Source: Dechloromonas aromatica (nom. nud.) (GTDB taxonomy: Bacteria > Pseudomonadota > Gammaproteobacteria > Burkholderiales > Rhodocyclaceae). From it: a stretch of DNA of 64,000 nt. Numbering within the stretch: position 1 is the stretch's first letter; each line of letters opens with the position of its first letter. Shown in pieces: positions 17,097-25,364 of this stretch. The translations under genes and the position numbers were made by a program. The notes below the pieces were generated by a model. That model was not told where the DNA came from, searched no databases, and worked only from the letters and a program-made list of their open reading frames with translations. The stretch covers positions 62,001 through 126,000 of the forward strand of contig JAFIHA010000043.1 of assembly GCA_017848965.1 (NCBI GenBank). The letters are read 5' to 3'.

Positions 17097-19418
17097 ATGT
17101 CGCTGCTCGCGGTTATTCTGGCCGCTGCATCGTTCGCTGCCGCCGGGTGGATAGCCTGGCGTTATCTGCGCCAAGCCACCGAACCGGCTGCCACACCCGC
17201 AGCGGTGACCGTGCTGCCGACACCGGTGATACCTCGGTTGTCGGGAAGTGCAGATAGCTGGCTCAAGGTGCAACCTGGCGAAGTTCTGCTGCAGTATTGC
17301 CACGCACAGCGAACCATCGACGAAATCTATCGCCAGACGCGCCTGGCGCAGGATGTTTTCGAGCGTGACTTGCGCAATGCACTGGTCGCTTACGCCGAGT
17401 TCGTGCAATTGGCGCCCGCCTCGGAATCACATCACCACGCCCACCCCGGCGGACTTCTGGCGCACACGCTGGAAGTGCTTTTGGCTGCTACAACGCTGCG
17501 CAATGGGTATCTGTTGCCGCTGGGCGCACCTACCGAAACCATTGATCGCCAGCGCGATCACTGGACCTACGCTGTGTTCTACGCGGCTTTGCTGCACGAC
17601 ATCGGCAAGATCATGACCGACTTGCGCCTGCATGTTCGCGACACACCCCAATCGCAGACGCGCCGCTGGCTGCCGCTATCCGGCCCCCTGACGCAATCGC
17701 ATGCCACCGAATACCAGGTTGGCTTTGCGCCAACCGCTGAACGCGATTATCTGGCTCACAAGAAACTGCCACTGATTTTGCTGCAAGCCATTGCTCCGGC
17801 CAATGCACTCGCTTTTCTTGGGCGAGAGAACTCGGTCCTGGAGGCACTGAGTGCCTATCTGGGCGGCGAGGGCGCCAAACCTGGCACCAGCGCCTTCGAG
17901 GGCGTAAAGACACTTGGCGCAATCATCCGGCAGGCAGACCAGATGTCCGTTGCTCACAACCTGCAGAGCGGTCCGCGACAACGTTTCGCGACCGCCACGG
18001 CAGTGCCGCTCATCGAGCGGCTGATGAGCACAATCCGCAGTTTGCTGGCGCAAGGCACCGCCCTACCTCTGAATCGGGATGGCGCAGCAGGCTGGGTCTT
18101 TGATGGCGCAATCTACTTCGTGGCCAAGCGCCTGGCCGATAAGGTCCGCGAGCAAATCCAGAAGGACGAACCAGAGGATGCCGCCGGCGTCCCCGGGCCG
18201 AACAAGAACGATCGGCTTTTCGACACCTGGCAGGATTATGGCGCAATCGATCTCAATCCCGTCACCGGCCAAGCCATCTGGCACGTCATGATAGAAGGCG
18301 AGGGCTACAGTCACGCCTTGTCGGTGTTGCGCTTCCCATTGCATCGCCTGTACGACGATCCAGCTCGCTATCCGGCGGCCATGATCGGTCAAATTGTTCT
18401 GGTCGAGAAAGGCACCAGCAAAGTCAAGGTAGCGGCCGCCGAAGGCGCAGGGGAGGGCAGTGCTGTCGCTGCGACCGCCGCGCCCATGGAATGGGATGCG
18501 CCGGCGAACGATGTACCTACGGCGCTACACCCTGCTGAAACACAGCTTCCACTCGTCTTGCCTGACGCAACGCCGACGCCGGCGCCGGCATCCAGATCGC
18601 CGAAGGATCGAGCGCGCGATGCGGACCCTGACGACGACCTGTATGAACCGCTTACCACTGAAGCAGTTACGAGCTCGGCGGCCTTGGCGCCACCGCCGAG
18701 CCCTCCAGGGCGACCTCGAGAACACGATGGTGATCGAACTGCCAAGGCAGTAGGCCGATCCAGGGAGATACAAGCGCCGCGCCCACCGCGAGCCGCTGAG
18801 AGCAAGAAGCTCGCGGTGATTGATGCCAAGCCGCAGAAAGCCGCCAGCACGCCGCGAAAGGATTCAATTCCCCCCGAGGCGAAGCCGAGCTCGCCTGATG
18901 ATGATTTGCTCGACGAGTCGGACGCGATCGTGACGCATCGACGCAAGAAGCCGGCCGGCAATCGCGCAGCGCCGACAACCACGGTCGCGCCTTACGCCGT
19001 CGCGCCGAAACTGGTGCCCAGCGGGCCGACGGCCGAGCCGACGCCCCTGGCGATCGCTTTTATCGAATGGGTGCAACATGGGCTGGCCAGCGGCGGGCTG
19101 ACGTACAACGAACCGGGCTCGCCGATCCATTTTTTACCGGCCGGTATGGCGCTGGTTTCACCACGGATCTTTCGGGACTACGCAGAGACGGTCGGCGAAA
19201 GCAGCAATGCGGTGCAACAACAAGTAATCGCCGCCGGCTGGAACGTCAAGGCTGCAGGAAACAGCAACATTCTGCACTTTGCCGTCGTCAAGCGTGACGG
19301 TGTTCGCGCAGGCAAGCTCAGCGCAGTGGTCATTGAACAGCCGGAACGCTGGGTCAATCCGTTGCCACCGATCAATGGCTGCATCGTGCCGTTTGATCTG
19401 TCGACCAATGCCTCGTAA
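17097..19418 (+). CDS. traI: MobH-family TraI relaxase with HD domain
   Basis: A 773-residue relaxase that nicks oriT and pilots the transferred strand. It has an N-terminal membrane helix (about residues 2-22), the metal-binding cluster HHHAHPGG at residues 112-119 and the HD-type motif LLHDIGK at His167-Asp168, which define the TraI_2/MobH family found in SXT, ICEclc and the gonococcal genetic island. A long, disordered Pro/Ala-rich linker (about 440-620) precedes a C-terminal domain (about 645-770) with PLAIAFIEWVQHGLASGGLT. The ATG at 17097 directly follows an in-frame GTG at 17094. It is transcribed away from the T4SS operon. Confidence 0.93.
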   Translation: MSLLAVILAAASFAAAGWIAWRYLRQATEPAATPAAVTVLPTPVIPRLSGSADSWLKVQPGEVLLQYCHAQRTIDEIYRQTRLAQDVFERDLRNALVAYAEFVQLAPASESHHHAHPGGLLAHTLEVLLAATTLRNGYLLPLGAPTETIDRQRDHWTYAVFYAALLHDIGKIMTDLRLHVRDTPQSQTRRWLPLSGPLTQSHATEYQVGFAPTAERDYLAHKKLPLILLQAIAPANALAFLGRENSVLEALSAYLGGEGAKPGTSAFEGVKTLGAIIRQADQMSVAHNLQSGPRQRFATATAVPLIERLMSTIRSLLAQGTALPLNRDGAAGWVFDGAIYFVAKRLADKVREQIQKDEPEDAAGVPGPNKNDRLFDTWQDYGAIDLNPVTGQAIWHVMIEGEGYSHALSVLRFPLHRLYDDPARYPAAMIGQIVLVEKGTSKVKVAAAEGAGEGSAVAATAAPMEWDAPANDVPTALHPAETQLPLVLPDATPTPAPASRSPKDRARDADPDDDLYEPLTTEAVTSSAALAPPPSPPGRPREHDGDRTAKAVGRSREIQAPRPPRAAESKKLAVIDAKPQKAASTPRKDSIPPEAKPSSPDDDLLDESDAIVTHRRKKPAGNRAAPTTTVAPYAVAPKLVPSGPTAEPTPLAIAFIEWVQHGLASGGLTYNEPGSPIHFLPAGMALVSPRIFRDYAETVGESSNAVQQQVIAAGWNVKAAGNSNILHFAVVKRDGVRAGKLSAVVIEQPERWVNPLPPINGCIVPFDLSTNAS

Positions 19419-19509
19419 AAATGACATTTGAACAAATACGTTGACAGTCCTCGCCTGTTTACGGCAATGTGACGGCGGAAGGACTGAACGGCCAAGGGTG
19501 TAGCTGTGA

Positions 19510-19537
19510 AACGCGCATAATTTGTATTATGTTAAAT
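19510..19537 (+). other. dif: dif-like XerC/XerD recombination site
   Basis: A 28-bp site made of an XerC arm AACGCGCATAA (19510-19520), a six-base centre TTTGTA and an XerD arm TTATGTTAAAT (19527-19537). Compared with E. coli dif as I remember it, the XerD arm is identical and 23 of 28 positions agree. This is the site where XerCD resolves chromosome dimers, so the window should lie at the replication terminus. It lies 92 bp after the relaxase and 38 bp before the next gene, at the probable edge of the ICE. Confidence 0.88.
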
Positions 19538-19575
19538 AATGCGGGCAAAAGGGATCTGCTCAGCGCGCCAACCTC

Positions 19576-20412
19576 ATGCCTGATGTCAAACCTCCGACTA
19601 CAATGATCGCGATGTTCGCCGCTCCACCCCCTCCGTCGCAACGTGCCTTTTACCTGGCCTGCCTGCTCTCCATCGCCCTGCACCTGATGGCCCTGTTCGT
19701 GCCGCGCCATGAGCCGGCGGCCGGGCAGCGCCCGCCGTCGCGGCTCGAGGCCAGGCTGCAGCCGCGTCCGGCGAGCGTGCCCGAGGCCCCGGCCAGCATC
19801 GCCGCTCCACCGCCGCCCGCCGCCGCCAGGCCGGCAGCGCGCCGCCCGGTCCTGAGCAGCAAGCGGCCCGGCGCGACGAGTGCGCCGACCTGGAGCGCCG
19901 CAGAAAAGGCCGAGATGAACGATTTCCTCGACGAACTGGCGCGCGCCCCGCGGCCGACGCTGGCCCAGCGCTCGCGGGCGATGGCGCGCGAGGAAGGCCG
20001 GCGGCTGGCAGCGCAGGACGAGGCCGAGGAAGCGTTGCTCGAATTGCGCCCGAACGCGCCGCCGATCCATCCGTTCAGCCTCGAAAGCTATCTCGACGGC
20101 ATGATCCGCCGGCTCAACCGCAGCGCCGGCTACGTCCGCAACGACAAGCGCGCGCTCGGCGTGCAGACGGCGGCGATCCAGTTCCGCCTCAACCCGGACG
20201 GCACGCTGAAGAGTTTCGTCGTGCTCAAGGCCGGCGACCAGGGCGCGGAAATCGCCTTCATCAAGGCGATCATCGAGCGCTCGCTGCCGTTTTCACCCTT
20301 TCCGCCGGACATCGACCGCGCCGCGCGCTCGCTCGGGATCACCATCTGCATCCGGCCGGGCAGTGGTGACGGCGATTTCGGCTTCTCGCGGATGCAGGGC
20401 AGCCGCTGCTGA
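19576..20412 (+). CDS. TonB-like energy-transducing protein
   Basis: A 278-residue protein with an N-terminal transmembrane helix (about 25-43, LACLLSIALHLMALFV), a Pro/Ala/Arg-rich periplasmic span and a C-terminal beta-rich domain (about 170-262: VQTAAIQFRLNPDGTLKSF). This is the layout of TonB, which transmits the proton-motive force to outer-membrane receptors, and two such receptors follow in the window. The C-terminal domain diverges from classical TonB, so TonB/TolA-like is safer. In-frame ATGs at 19603 and 19612 are alternative starts; no strong ribosome-binding site decides. No exbB or exbD gene lies nearby. Confidence 0.75.
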   Translation: MPDVKPPTTMIAMFAAPPPPSQRAFYLACLLSIALHLMALFVPRHEPAAGQRPPSRLEARLQPRPASVPEAPASIAAPPPPAAARPAARRPVLSSKRPGATSAPTWSAAEKAEMNDFLDELARAPRPTLAQRSRAMAREEGRRLAAQDEAEEALLELRPNAPPIHPFSLESYLDGMIRRLNRSAGYVRNDKRALGVQTAAIQFRLNPDGTLKSFVVLKAGDQGAEIAFIKAIIERSLPFSPFPPDIDRAARSLGITICIRPGSGDGDFGFSRMQGSRC

Positions 20413-20415
20413 GCA

Positions 20416-20457
20416 TTGACGCTGCCGCGGCAATATCAGACAATGAGAACCATTCTT
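20416..20457 (+). promoter_or_regulatory. fecI-1 promoter with overlapping Fur box
   Basis: TTGACG at 20416-20421, a 17-bp spacer and GACAAT at 20439-20444 form a sigma-70 promoter. A Fur-box-like sequence at 20439-20457 (GACAATGAGAACCATTCTT) matches 14 of 19 consensus positions and covers the -10. This predicts iron repression of the sigma factor gene that follows. Confidence 0.65.
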
Positions 20458-20515
20458 AAAAACTAACGCAAGCCACGCCCATCGGGCCAGCCAGCATTCC
20501 TTTCCGGAGCTTCCC

Positions 20516-21022
20516 TTGGCCTGCGCTACCCCGTCCGATTCCCTGTCGACGCTCTACCGCGACCACCACGGCTGGCTGGCCGGCTGGTTGCGACGCAAGC
20601 TCGGCAACGGCCACGACGCCGCCGACCTCGCCCACGACACCTTCCTGCGCATCATCGCGGCGCGCAACGCGGCGGCGATCGAGGAACCGCGCAAATACCT
20701 GGCGACGATCGCCAAGGGCCTGGTGGTCGACCGCTTCCGCCGCCAGAGCATTGAGGCCGCCTGGCTGGAAACGCTGGCGGCGCGGCCGGAACCGCTGGCC
20801 ATTTCGCCGGAGACGCGGGCCCTGATCCTGGAAACCCTGCTCGCCATCGACCGCATGCTCGACGAACTCGGCCCGCGCGCCCGCGAGATTTTCCTTCTCG
20901 CCCAGTTCGAGGGCCTCACCTACGCCGCCATCGGCGAACGCCTCGGCGTTTCGGTGACGACCGTCAAGAAGCACCTGGCGCGGGCGCTGGCGCACTGCCT
21001 GATCCTTGCCGAGGGCTGCTGA
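20516..21022 (+). CDS. fecI: FecI-like ECF sigma factor 1
   Basis: A 168-residue extracytoplasmic-function sigma factor. Region 2 is visible as DLAHDTFLRIIAARN (about 40-55) and region 4 as YAAIGERLGVSVTTVKKHLA (about 140-160). It should direct transcription of the receptor gene at 22076 once activated by its FecR. It starts with TTG, supported by a CGGAG sequence seven bases upstream and by the matching layout of the second fecI copy, which starts with GTG. A Fur-box promoter lies upstream. The stop is one base before the fecR start. Confidence 0.92.
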   Translation: MACATPSDSLSTLYRDHHGWLAGWLRRKLGNGHDAADLAHDTFLRIIAARNAAAIEEPRKYLATIAKGLVVDRFRRQSIEAAWLETLAARPEPLAISPETRALILETLLAIDRMLDELGPRAREIFLLAQFEGLTYAAIGERLGVSVTTVKKHLARALAHCLILAEGC

Positions 21023-21023
21023 G

Positions 21024-21965
21024 ATGGCCGGTCGCGAACTGCCGCGGGCAACGCTGGAGGCCGCTGCGCACTGGTACGTGCAGTTGAACGACGCGACGAC
21101 CGCGGCCGCCGAGCGCGCCGCCTGGGAACGCTGGCTCGCCGCCGACGCCAGCCACCGCCAGGCCTGGGCGCGGATGCAGGCGCTCAGCCAGCGGCTGCAC
21201 GCGGTGCCCGGCGAGCTCGCCGGGCCGACGCTGAGCGGCGCCCGCGAGCGCCGCCGGCGCACGCTCAAATTGCTCGCGTTGCTGCTCTCGGGCGGCGGCA
21301 CGCTCGCCCTGCTGCCCGAACTCGAGGCCGGCTGGCAGGTCGCCGCCGCCGACCTGCGCACCACCACCGGCGAGCGGCGCCGCGTCGTCCTCGCCGACGG
21401 CGGCAGCCTCGACCTCAACAGCGCTTCCGCGGTCGACGTCGATTACGGTGCCAATTTGCGCCGGCTGCGCCTGCTCGCCGGGGAGATCTTCGTCAGCACC
21501 GCCGCCGATCCGCGCCCCTTCGAAGTGCACACCGGGCACGGCGCGATCCGCGCCCTCGGCACCCGTTTCGGCGTTCGCCTCGACGGCGCGACGACGCGGG
21601 TGGCGGTGCACCAGCACGCGGTCGAGATTCGCCCGCTCGACGGCCCGCCGCGCCGGCTGGCGGCGGGCGAAGAGGTCGATTTCGACGCCGCCGGCGTCAG
21701 CCCGAGCCAGCCCCTGACGGCCGGCAGCGGCGCCTGGCGCGACGGCCGCCTGATCGCCATCGACCGCCGCCTCGACGATTTCCTCGGCGAACTCGCCCGC
21801 CACCGCCGCGGCCATCTCGCCTGGTCGCCCGCGGTCGCCGGCCTCCGCCTGTCCGGCGTCTTCCGCCTGGCCGACAGCGACGCCGTGCTCGACAACCTGG
21901 CGGCATCGCTGCCGATCCGGCTGCATTTCCTGACCCGTTACTGGGTTCGCGTCGACGCCGCCTGA
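21024..21965 (+). CDS. fecR: FecR-like anti-sigma/sigma-regulator 1
   Basis: A 313-residue inner-membrane regulator: an N-terminal DUF4880-type cytoplasmic domain (AAHWYVQLND, ERWLAADASHRQAWARM), one membrane segment (about 82-100), and a periplasmic FecR domain (about 110-215, TTTGERRRVVLADGGSLDLN, FEVHTGHGAIRALGTRFGV), then an STN-like C-terminal part that contacts the receptor's signalling domain. It relays siderophore binding from the receptor at 22076 to the FecI sigma factor. The ATG at 21024 follows the fecI stop by one base. Confidence 0.93.
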   Translation: MAGRELPRATLEAAAHWYVQLNDATTAAAERAAWERWLAADASHRQAWARMQALSQRLHAVPGELAGPTLSGARERRRRTLKLLALLLSGGGTLALLPELEAGWQVAAADLRTTTGERRRVVLADGGSLDLNSASAVDVDYGANLRRLRLLAGEIFVSTAADPRPFEVHTGHGAIRALGTRFGVRLDGATTRVAVHQHAVEIRPLDGPPRRLAAGEEVDFDAAGVSPSQPLTAGSGAWRDGRLIAIDRRLDDFLGELARHRRGHLAWSPAVAGLRLSGVFRLADSDAVLDNLAASLPIRLHFLTRYWVRVDAA

Positions 21966-22075
21966 GAATTATTTGCATCCCGGGGTTGCTCTTTTTTTCC
22001 GCCATCCGGCCAACCAGTAGAGCGGCGCGCCCGCGCCCGTCCACGGTCAACCCGGAAAAAAGAGGAATTTTCACC

Positions 22076-24487
22076 ATGACGCCACCCTTCCCGTCGCGCC
22101 CGCGACCCATCTCCGGCGCCCTGCGCGCCGCCCTGCTCGGCCTGGCCCTGGCCGCCCCGCTGACGCTGGCGACGATCGCGCCGGCACAGGCGCAGAGCGC
22201 CGCGCGCAGCTACCAGATCGCCGCCGGCCGGCTCGACGCGACGCTCACCGCCTTCGCCGCCGCCGCCGACATCACCCTCTCGTTCGACGCCGCCCAGACG
22301 CGCGGCCTGCGCAGCGCCGGCCTCAACGGCGCCTACACCACCGCCGGCGGCCTCGCCCGGCTGCTCGAAGGCAGCGGCCTGGAGGCCGTGCATCGCGGCC
22401 AGGGCAACTACGTGCTGCGCCCGGCCGGCGCGCCGCCAGCCGGTGAAACGACGCTCAAGGCGATGACCGTCTCGGCCAACCAGCTCGGCGAGATCACCGA
22501 AGGCAGCGGCAGCTACACGCCGGGGACGATCGCCACCGCCACCCGGCTGGTGCTGACGCCGCGTGAGACGCCGCAGACCATCAGCGTCGTCACCCGCCAG
22601 GAGATGGACGACTTCAACCTGACCTCGATCGACGCGGTGATGGCGCACACGCCGGGCATCAGCATCGTCACGTACGACAGCGAACGCACCGTGTACTTTG
22701 CTCGCGGCTTCGACATCAACAATTTCCAGTACGACGGTATCCCGATGCGCCGCGACTCGGCCTACTCGGCCGGCAACACGCTTAGCGACATGGCCATCTA
22801 CGACCGCGTCGAGGTGCTCAAGGGCGCCACCGGCCTGCTCACCGGCAGCGGCGACCCAGGCGCGACGATCAACCTGATCCGCAAGAAGCCGACCAAGGAT
22901 TTCCACGGCGAAATCAGCCTCGGCGCCGGCACCAACGACACCTACCGCGGCCAGCTCGACTTCAGCGGCGCCCTCAACCCGGCCGGCAGCCTGCGCGGCC
23001 GCGCCGTCGCCGCCTACGAGGACAAGCATTCGCACCTCGACGGCTACGAACGCCAGACGGCGACCTTCTACGGCATCCTCGAAGCCGATCTCGGCCCGAC
23101 GACGCTGCTCACCGTCGGCGCCGACGCCCAGGACAACGACCCGACGCGCTCGACCTGGGGCGGTATCCCGATCTACGACGCCAACGGCAACTTCAACAAG
23201 ATGCCGCGCTCGTTCAACAACGGCGCCGACTGGAGCAGCTGGCAGCAATACACGCGCACCGCCTTCGCCACGCTCGAACACACCTTCGCCAACGACTGGC
23301 TGGTCAAGGCCCAGTTCAACCACCAGATCAACGGCTACGACGCGCCGCTCGGCGCGGCCGCTTCCGGCAACCCCGACCCGGCGACCGGCGGCGGCATCTC
23401 GACCTGGGAAGGCAAGTACGTCGGCAAGACCGTCGCCGACGCCGTCGACCTCTACGCCAGCGGGCCGTTCGAACTGCTCGGGCGCAAGCACGAACTGGTC
23501 CTCGGTGGAAGCGTATCGAAACGGCGCTGGACGAATCGCGGGTACTGGACGGGCGGTACAGCGATAACCGATTACTACGGGTGGAACGGCAATCTTCCCG
23601 AGCCAGACTGGAACAACCTGCCAGCTGGCAACAAGTACGCCAACGACGAGAAGACGCGCGAGAGCGGCGTATACGCCGCCGCCCGCCTAAACCTGCGCGA
23701 CGACCTCAAGCTGATCGCCGGCAGCCGCGTGCTCAATTACGAAAACGAGACGATGAAGAAATCCGGCGTCATCGTCCCCTATCTCGGCGCCGTCTACGAC
23801 CTGAACGACCAGTATTCGGTCTATGCCAGCTACACCACCATCTACCGGCCGCAGGGCGAGCAGGACGCCCAGGGCAAGACGCTCGACCCGCTCGAGGGCC
23901 TCAACTACGAGACCGGGATCAAGGGCAGCTTCTTCAACGGTCGCCTCAACGCCAGCCTCGCCTACTTCATCCTCGAGCAGGACAACTACGCCGAAGCCAC
24001 CGGCGGCCTGACGCCGAGCGGCGGCACCGCCTACCGGGCGATCAGCGGCGTCCGCACCAAGGGTTTCGAGGCCGAGATCTCCGGCCAGCTGACGCCGCAA
24101 TGGCAGGTGCACGCCGGCTTAAACCACAAGATCTCGCGCCAGCAGGGCAACAAGGTGGCCACGCTGACGCCTGAAAACCAGGTCACGCTGAGCACGACTT
24201 ACAAGCCAGCGTTCGTTCCCGGCCTAAGCATCGGTGGCGGAGCACGCTGGCAGGACAAGACCTGGGGTAACGTCTCCGATCACAACTCGAACACCGTCAA
24301 GCACACCGTCAAAGACTACTGGCTGCTCGACGCGATGGCCAGCTACCAGATCGACAAGCACCTCTCGCTCAACCTCAACGTCAGCAACCTGCTCGACAAG
24401 AAGTACTACACGCTGTTCGACTGGTACAGCACCTACACCTGGGGCGAACCGCGCAGCGCGATGCTGACGCTGAAGTACAAGTTCTGA
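22076..24487 (+). CDS. TonB-dependent siderophore receptor 1 (FpvA/FhuE-like transducer)
   Basis: An 803-residue outer-membrane receptor. A signal peptide (about 1-40), an STN signalling domain (about 45-120, SYQIAAGRLDATLTAFAAAAD), a TonB-box-like stretch (TLKAMTVSA near residue 128), a plug (about 150-270) and a 22-strand barrel ending in MLTLKYKF with the C-terminal Phe expected for barrel insertion. The STN domain shows it signals through FecR/FecI. AGAGGA lies upstream of the chosen ATG; the longer open frame lacks a signal peptide. The receptor pairs with the fecI/fecR genes before it. The ligand cannot be told from sequence. Confidence 0.93.
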   Translation: MTPPFPSRPRPISGALRAALLGLALAAPLTLATIAPAQAQSAARSYQIAAGRLDATLTAFAAAADITLSFDAAQTRGLRSAGLNGAYTTAGGLARLLEGSGLEAVHRGQGNYVLRPAGAPPAGETTLKAMTVSANQLGEITEGSGSYTPGTIATATRLVLTPRETPQTISVVTRQEMDDFNLTSIDAVMAHTPGISIVTYDSERTVYFARGFDINNFQYDGIPMRRDSAYSAGNTLSDMAIYDRVEVLKGATGLLTGSGDPGATINLIRKKPTKDFHGEISLGAGTNDTYRGQLDFSGALNPAGSLRGRAVAAYEDKHSHLDGYERQTATFYGILEADLGPTTLLTVGADAQDNDPTRSTWGGIPIYDANGNFNKMPRSFNNGADWSSWQQYTRTAFATLEHTFANDWLVKAQFNHQINGYDAPLGAAASGNPDPATGGGISTWEGKYVGKTVADAVDLYASGPFELLGRKHELVLGGSVSKRRWTNRGYWTGGTAITDYYGWNGNLPEPDWNNLPAGNKYANDEKTRESGVYAAARLNLRDDLKLIAGSRVLNYENETMKKSGVIVPYLGAVYDLNDQYSVYASYTTIYRPQGEQDAQGKTLDPLEGLNYETGIKGSFFNGRLNASLAYFILEQDNYAEATGGLTPSGGTAYRAISGVRTKGFEAEISGQLTPQWQVHAGLNHKISRQQGNKVATLTPENQVTLSTTYKPAFVPGLSIGGGARWQDKTWGNVSDHNSNTVKHTVKDYWLLDAMASYQIDKHLSLNLNVSNLLDKKYYTLFDWYSTYTWGEPRSAMLTLKYKF

Positions 24488-24510
24488 CCCGGACCAGGCC
24501 GCAAGCGAAA

Positions 24511-24541
24511 ACGGCGCCCCTGCCAGGGCGCCGTTTTTCTT
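24511..24541 (+). terminator. Intrinsic terminator after receptor 1
   Basis: Nine-base-pair stem ACGGCGCCC/GGGCGCCGT with a six-base loop, followed by TTTTCT. The A run on its left side makes it plausible in both directions, serving also the leftward gene that ends at 24589. Confidence 0.85.
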
Positions 24542-24588
24542 GCCGGTTGACGGTCGACCGTCGAATCCGGGCAATTTCCCGCCGGCAT

Positions 24589-24843
24589 CTAGCCCTTGCG
24601 GAACATCCCCAGCTTGCCGAGGATGAAGATCAGCAGCGAGGCACCGGCAATGGCGATGGCGAAGCGCAGCAGGCCACCGGTCGGCGCCATGCCGAGCAGG
24701 CCGGCGAGCCAGTAGCCGAGCGACGAACCGAAGATGCCGATCAGCACGTTGGCGACGATCCCCATCTGGGCGTTGGTTTTCATGACGATGCTGGCCAGCC
24801 AGCCGACGATGCCGCCGATCACCAGGGAAACGATCCAGTCCAT
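24589..24843 (-). CDS. GlsB/YeaQ/YmgE family small membrane protein
   Basis: An 84-residue protein with three hydrophobic helices and the family's Gly-rich pattern (SLVIGGIVGWLASIVMK, GIVANVLIGIFGSSLGYWLAG). Members are stress-associated inner-membrane proteins, formerly called transglycosylase-associated proteins; their function is not known. The ATG has AAAGGAG upstream. It is the only leftward gene between 19.4 and 63.5 kb, standing alone between the receptor 1 terminator and the divergent iron operon. Confidence 0.92.
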   Translation of the reverse strand: MDWIVSLVIGGIVGWLASIVMKTNAQMGIVANVLIGIFGSSLGYWLAGLLGMAPTGGLLRFAIAIAGASLLIFILGKLGMFRKG

Positions 24844-24931
24844 GTGCGTACTCCTTTCCAGAGAGCGTGGGTGAAGCATGACGATAACGCATCCCGGCGA
24901 TCGCCGGGTCCGCCCCGGCGGCAAACATTTT

Positions 24932-24991
24932 TGTAACGACGTGTAACAAAAACGACCTTTTTTCGCATCTCAAACGACATGTCTATTGAGA
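24932..24991. promoter_or_regulatory. Direct repeat TGTAAC-N4-TGTAAC and inverted repeat TCTCAA-N12-TTGAGA
   Basis: TGTAAC occurs at 24932-24937 and 24942-24947, one helical turn apart, as in sites for OmpR/PhoB-type response regulators. Downstream, TCTCAA (24968-24973) and TTGAGA (24986-24991) form an inverted repeat. Both lie in the intergenic region before the DUF3649 operon and the divergent GlsB-like gene. No clear Fur box was found here. Confidence 0.4.
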
Positions 24992-25064
24992 GCACCGAAA
25001 AAATGGTGCCGCGCAGCGTCCGCCCCGGACGCTTCCCCGACACGCCCAGCAGCCGAGGTTCGCC

Positions 25065-25364
25065 ATGTCCGTTCCGTCCCCCGCCCATCTCCGCCTCGCC
25101 CTCGGGTCGCGCGTTCTTGCCGCCGTCGGCGGCGGCTACGCGCTGGCTTCCGTCTTTTCGATCTGGCTGAGCTACCTGCTGCCGGCCGAGCTGCCCGAAG
25201 CGGTGCTCGGCGCGACGCTGTTCAGCTTCGCCGTCTACACCGCTGCCGTCATCTGGGCCTTCGCCGCCGCCAGCGCCGCCCGCGCCTGGCTCGGCCTGCT
25301 CCTGCCCGGCGCGGCGATGGGCCTGATGGCTGCAGCCCTGCAACTCGGCGGAGCCGCGGCATGA
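25065..25364 (+). CDS. DUF3649 iron-transport-associated membrane protein
   Basis: A 99-residue protein with three transmembrane helices (about 15-38, 45-68, 72-95). The order DUF3649, PepSY protein, DUF3325 protein beside TonB-dependent siderophore receptors is common in proteobacteria and recalls the fpvGHJK genes that handle ferri-pyoverdine in Pseudomonas. It is probably a small inner-membrane subunit of a siderophore-iron reduction complex. Its stop overlaps the PepSY start (ATGA). It is the first gene of an eight-gene operon ending at 32962. Confidence 0.85.
   Translation: MSVPSPAHLRLALGSRVLAAVGGGYALASVFSIWLSYLLPAELPEAVLGATLFSFAVYTAAVIWAFAAASAARAWLGLLLPGAAMGLMAAALQLGGAAA

Larger units (their letters stand above)
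1..19509. mobile_element. Right part of a G-type (PFGI-1/ICEclc-like) integrative and conjugative element
   Basis: Nineteen leftward T4SS genes and a divergent relaxase pair have the gene order typical of PFGI-1/ICEclc-type ICEs (PilL, PFL_4693, transglycosylase, TraD, PFL_4697, RAQPRD, PFL_4701, 4702, DUF3487, 4703, 4704, 4705, lipoprotein, 4706/VirB4, 4711, TraG). Family names come from memory of the definitions, not from a search. The left end lies beyond position 1 and no integrase is inside the window. The right boundary is inferred: the relaxase ends at 19418, a dif-like site follows at 19510, and iron-uptake genes begin at 19576. The position of the dif-like site suggests it could be the attachment site. 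Confidence 0.8.
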
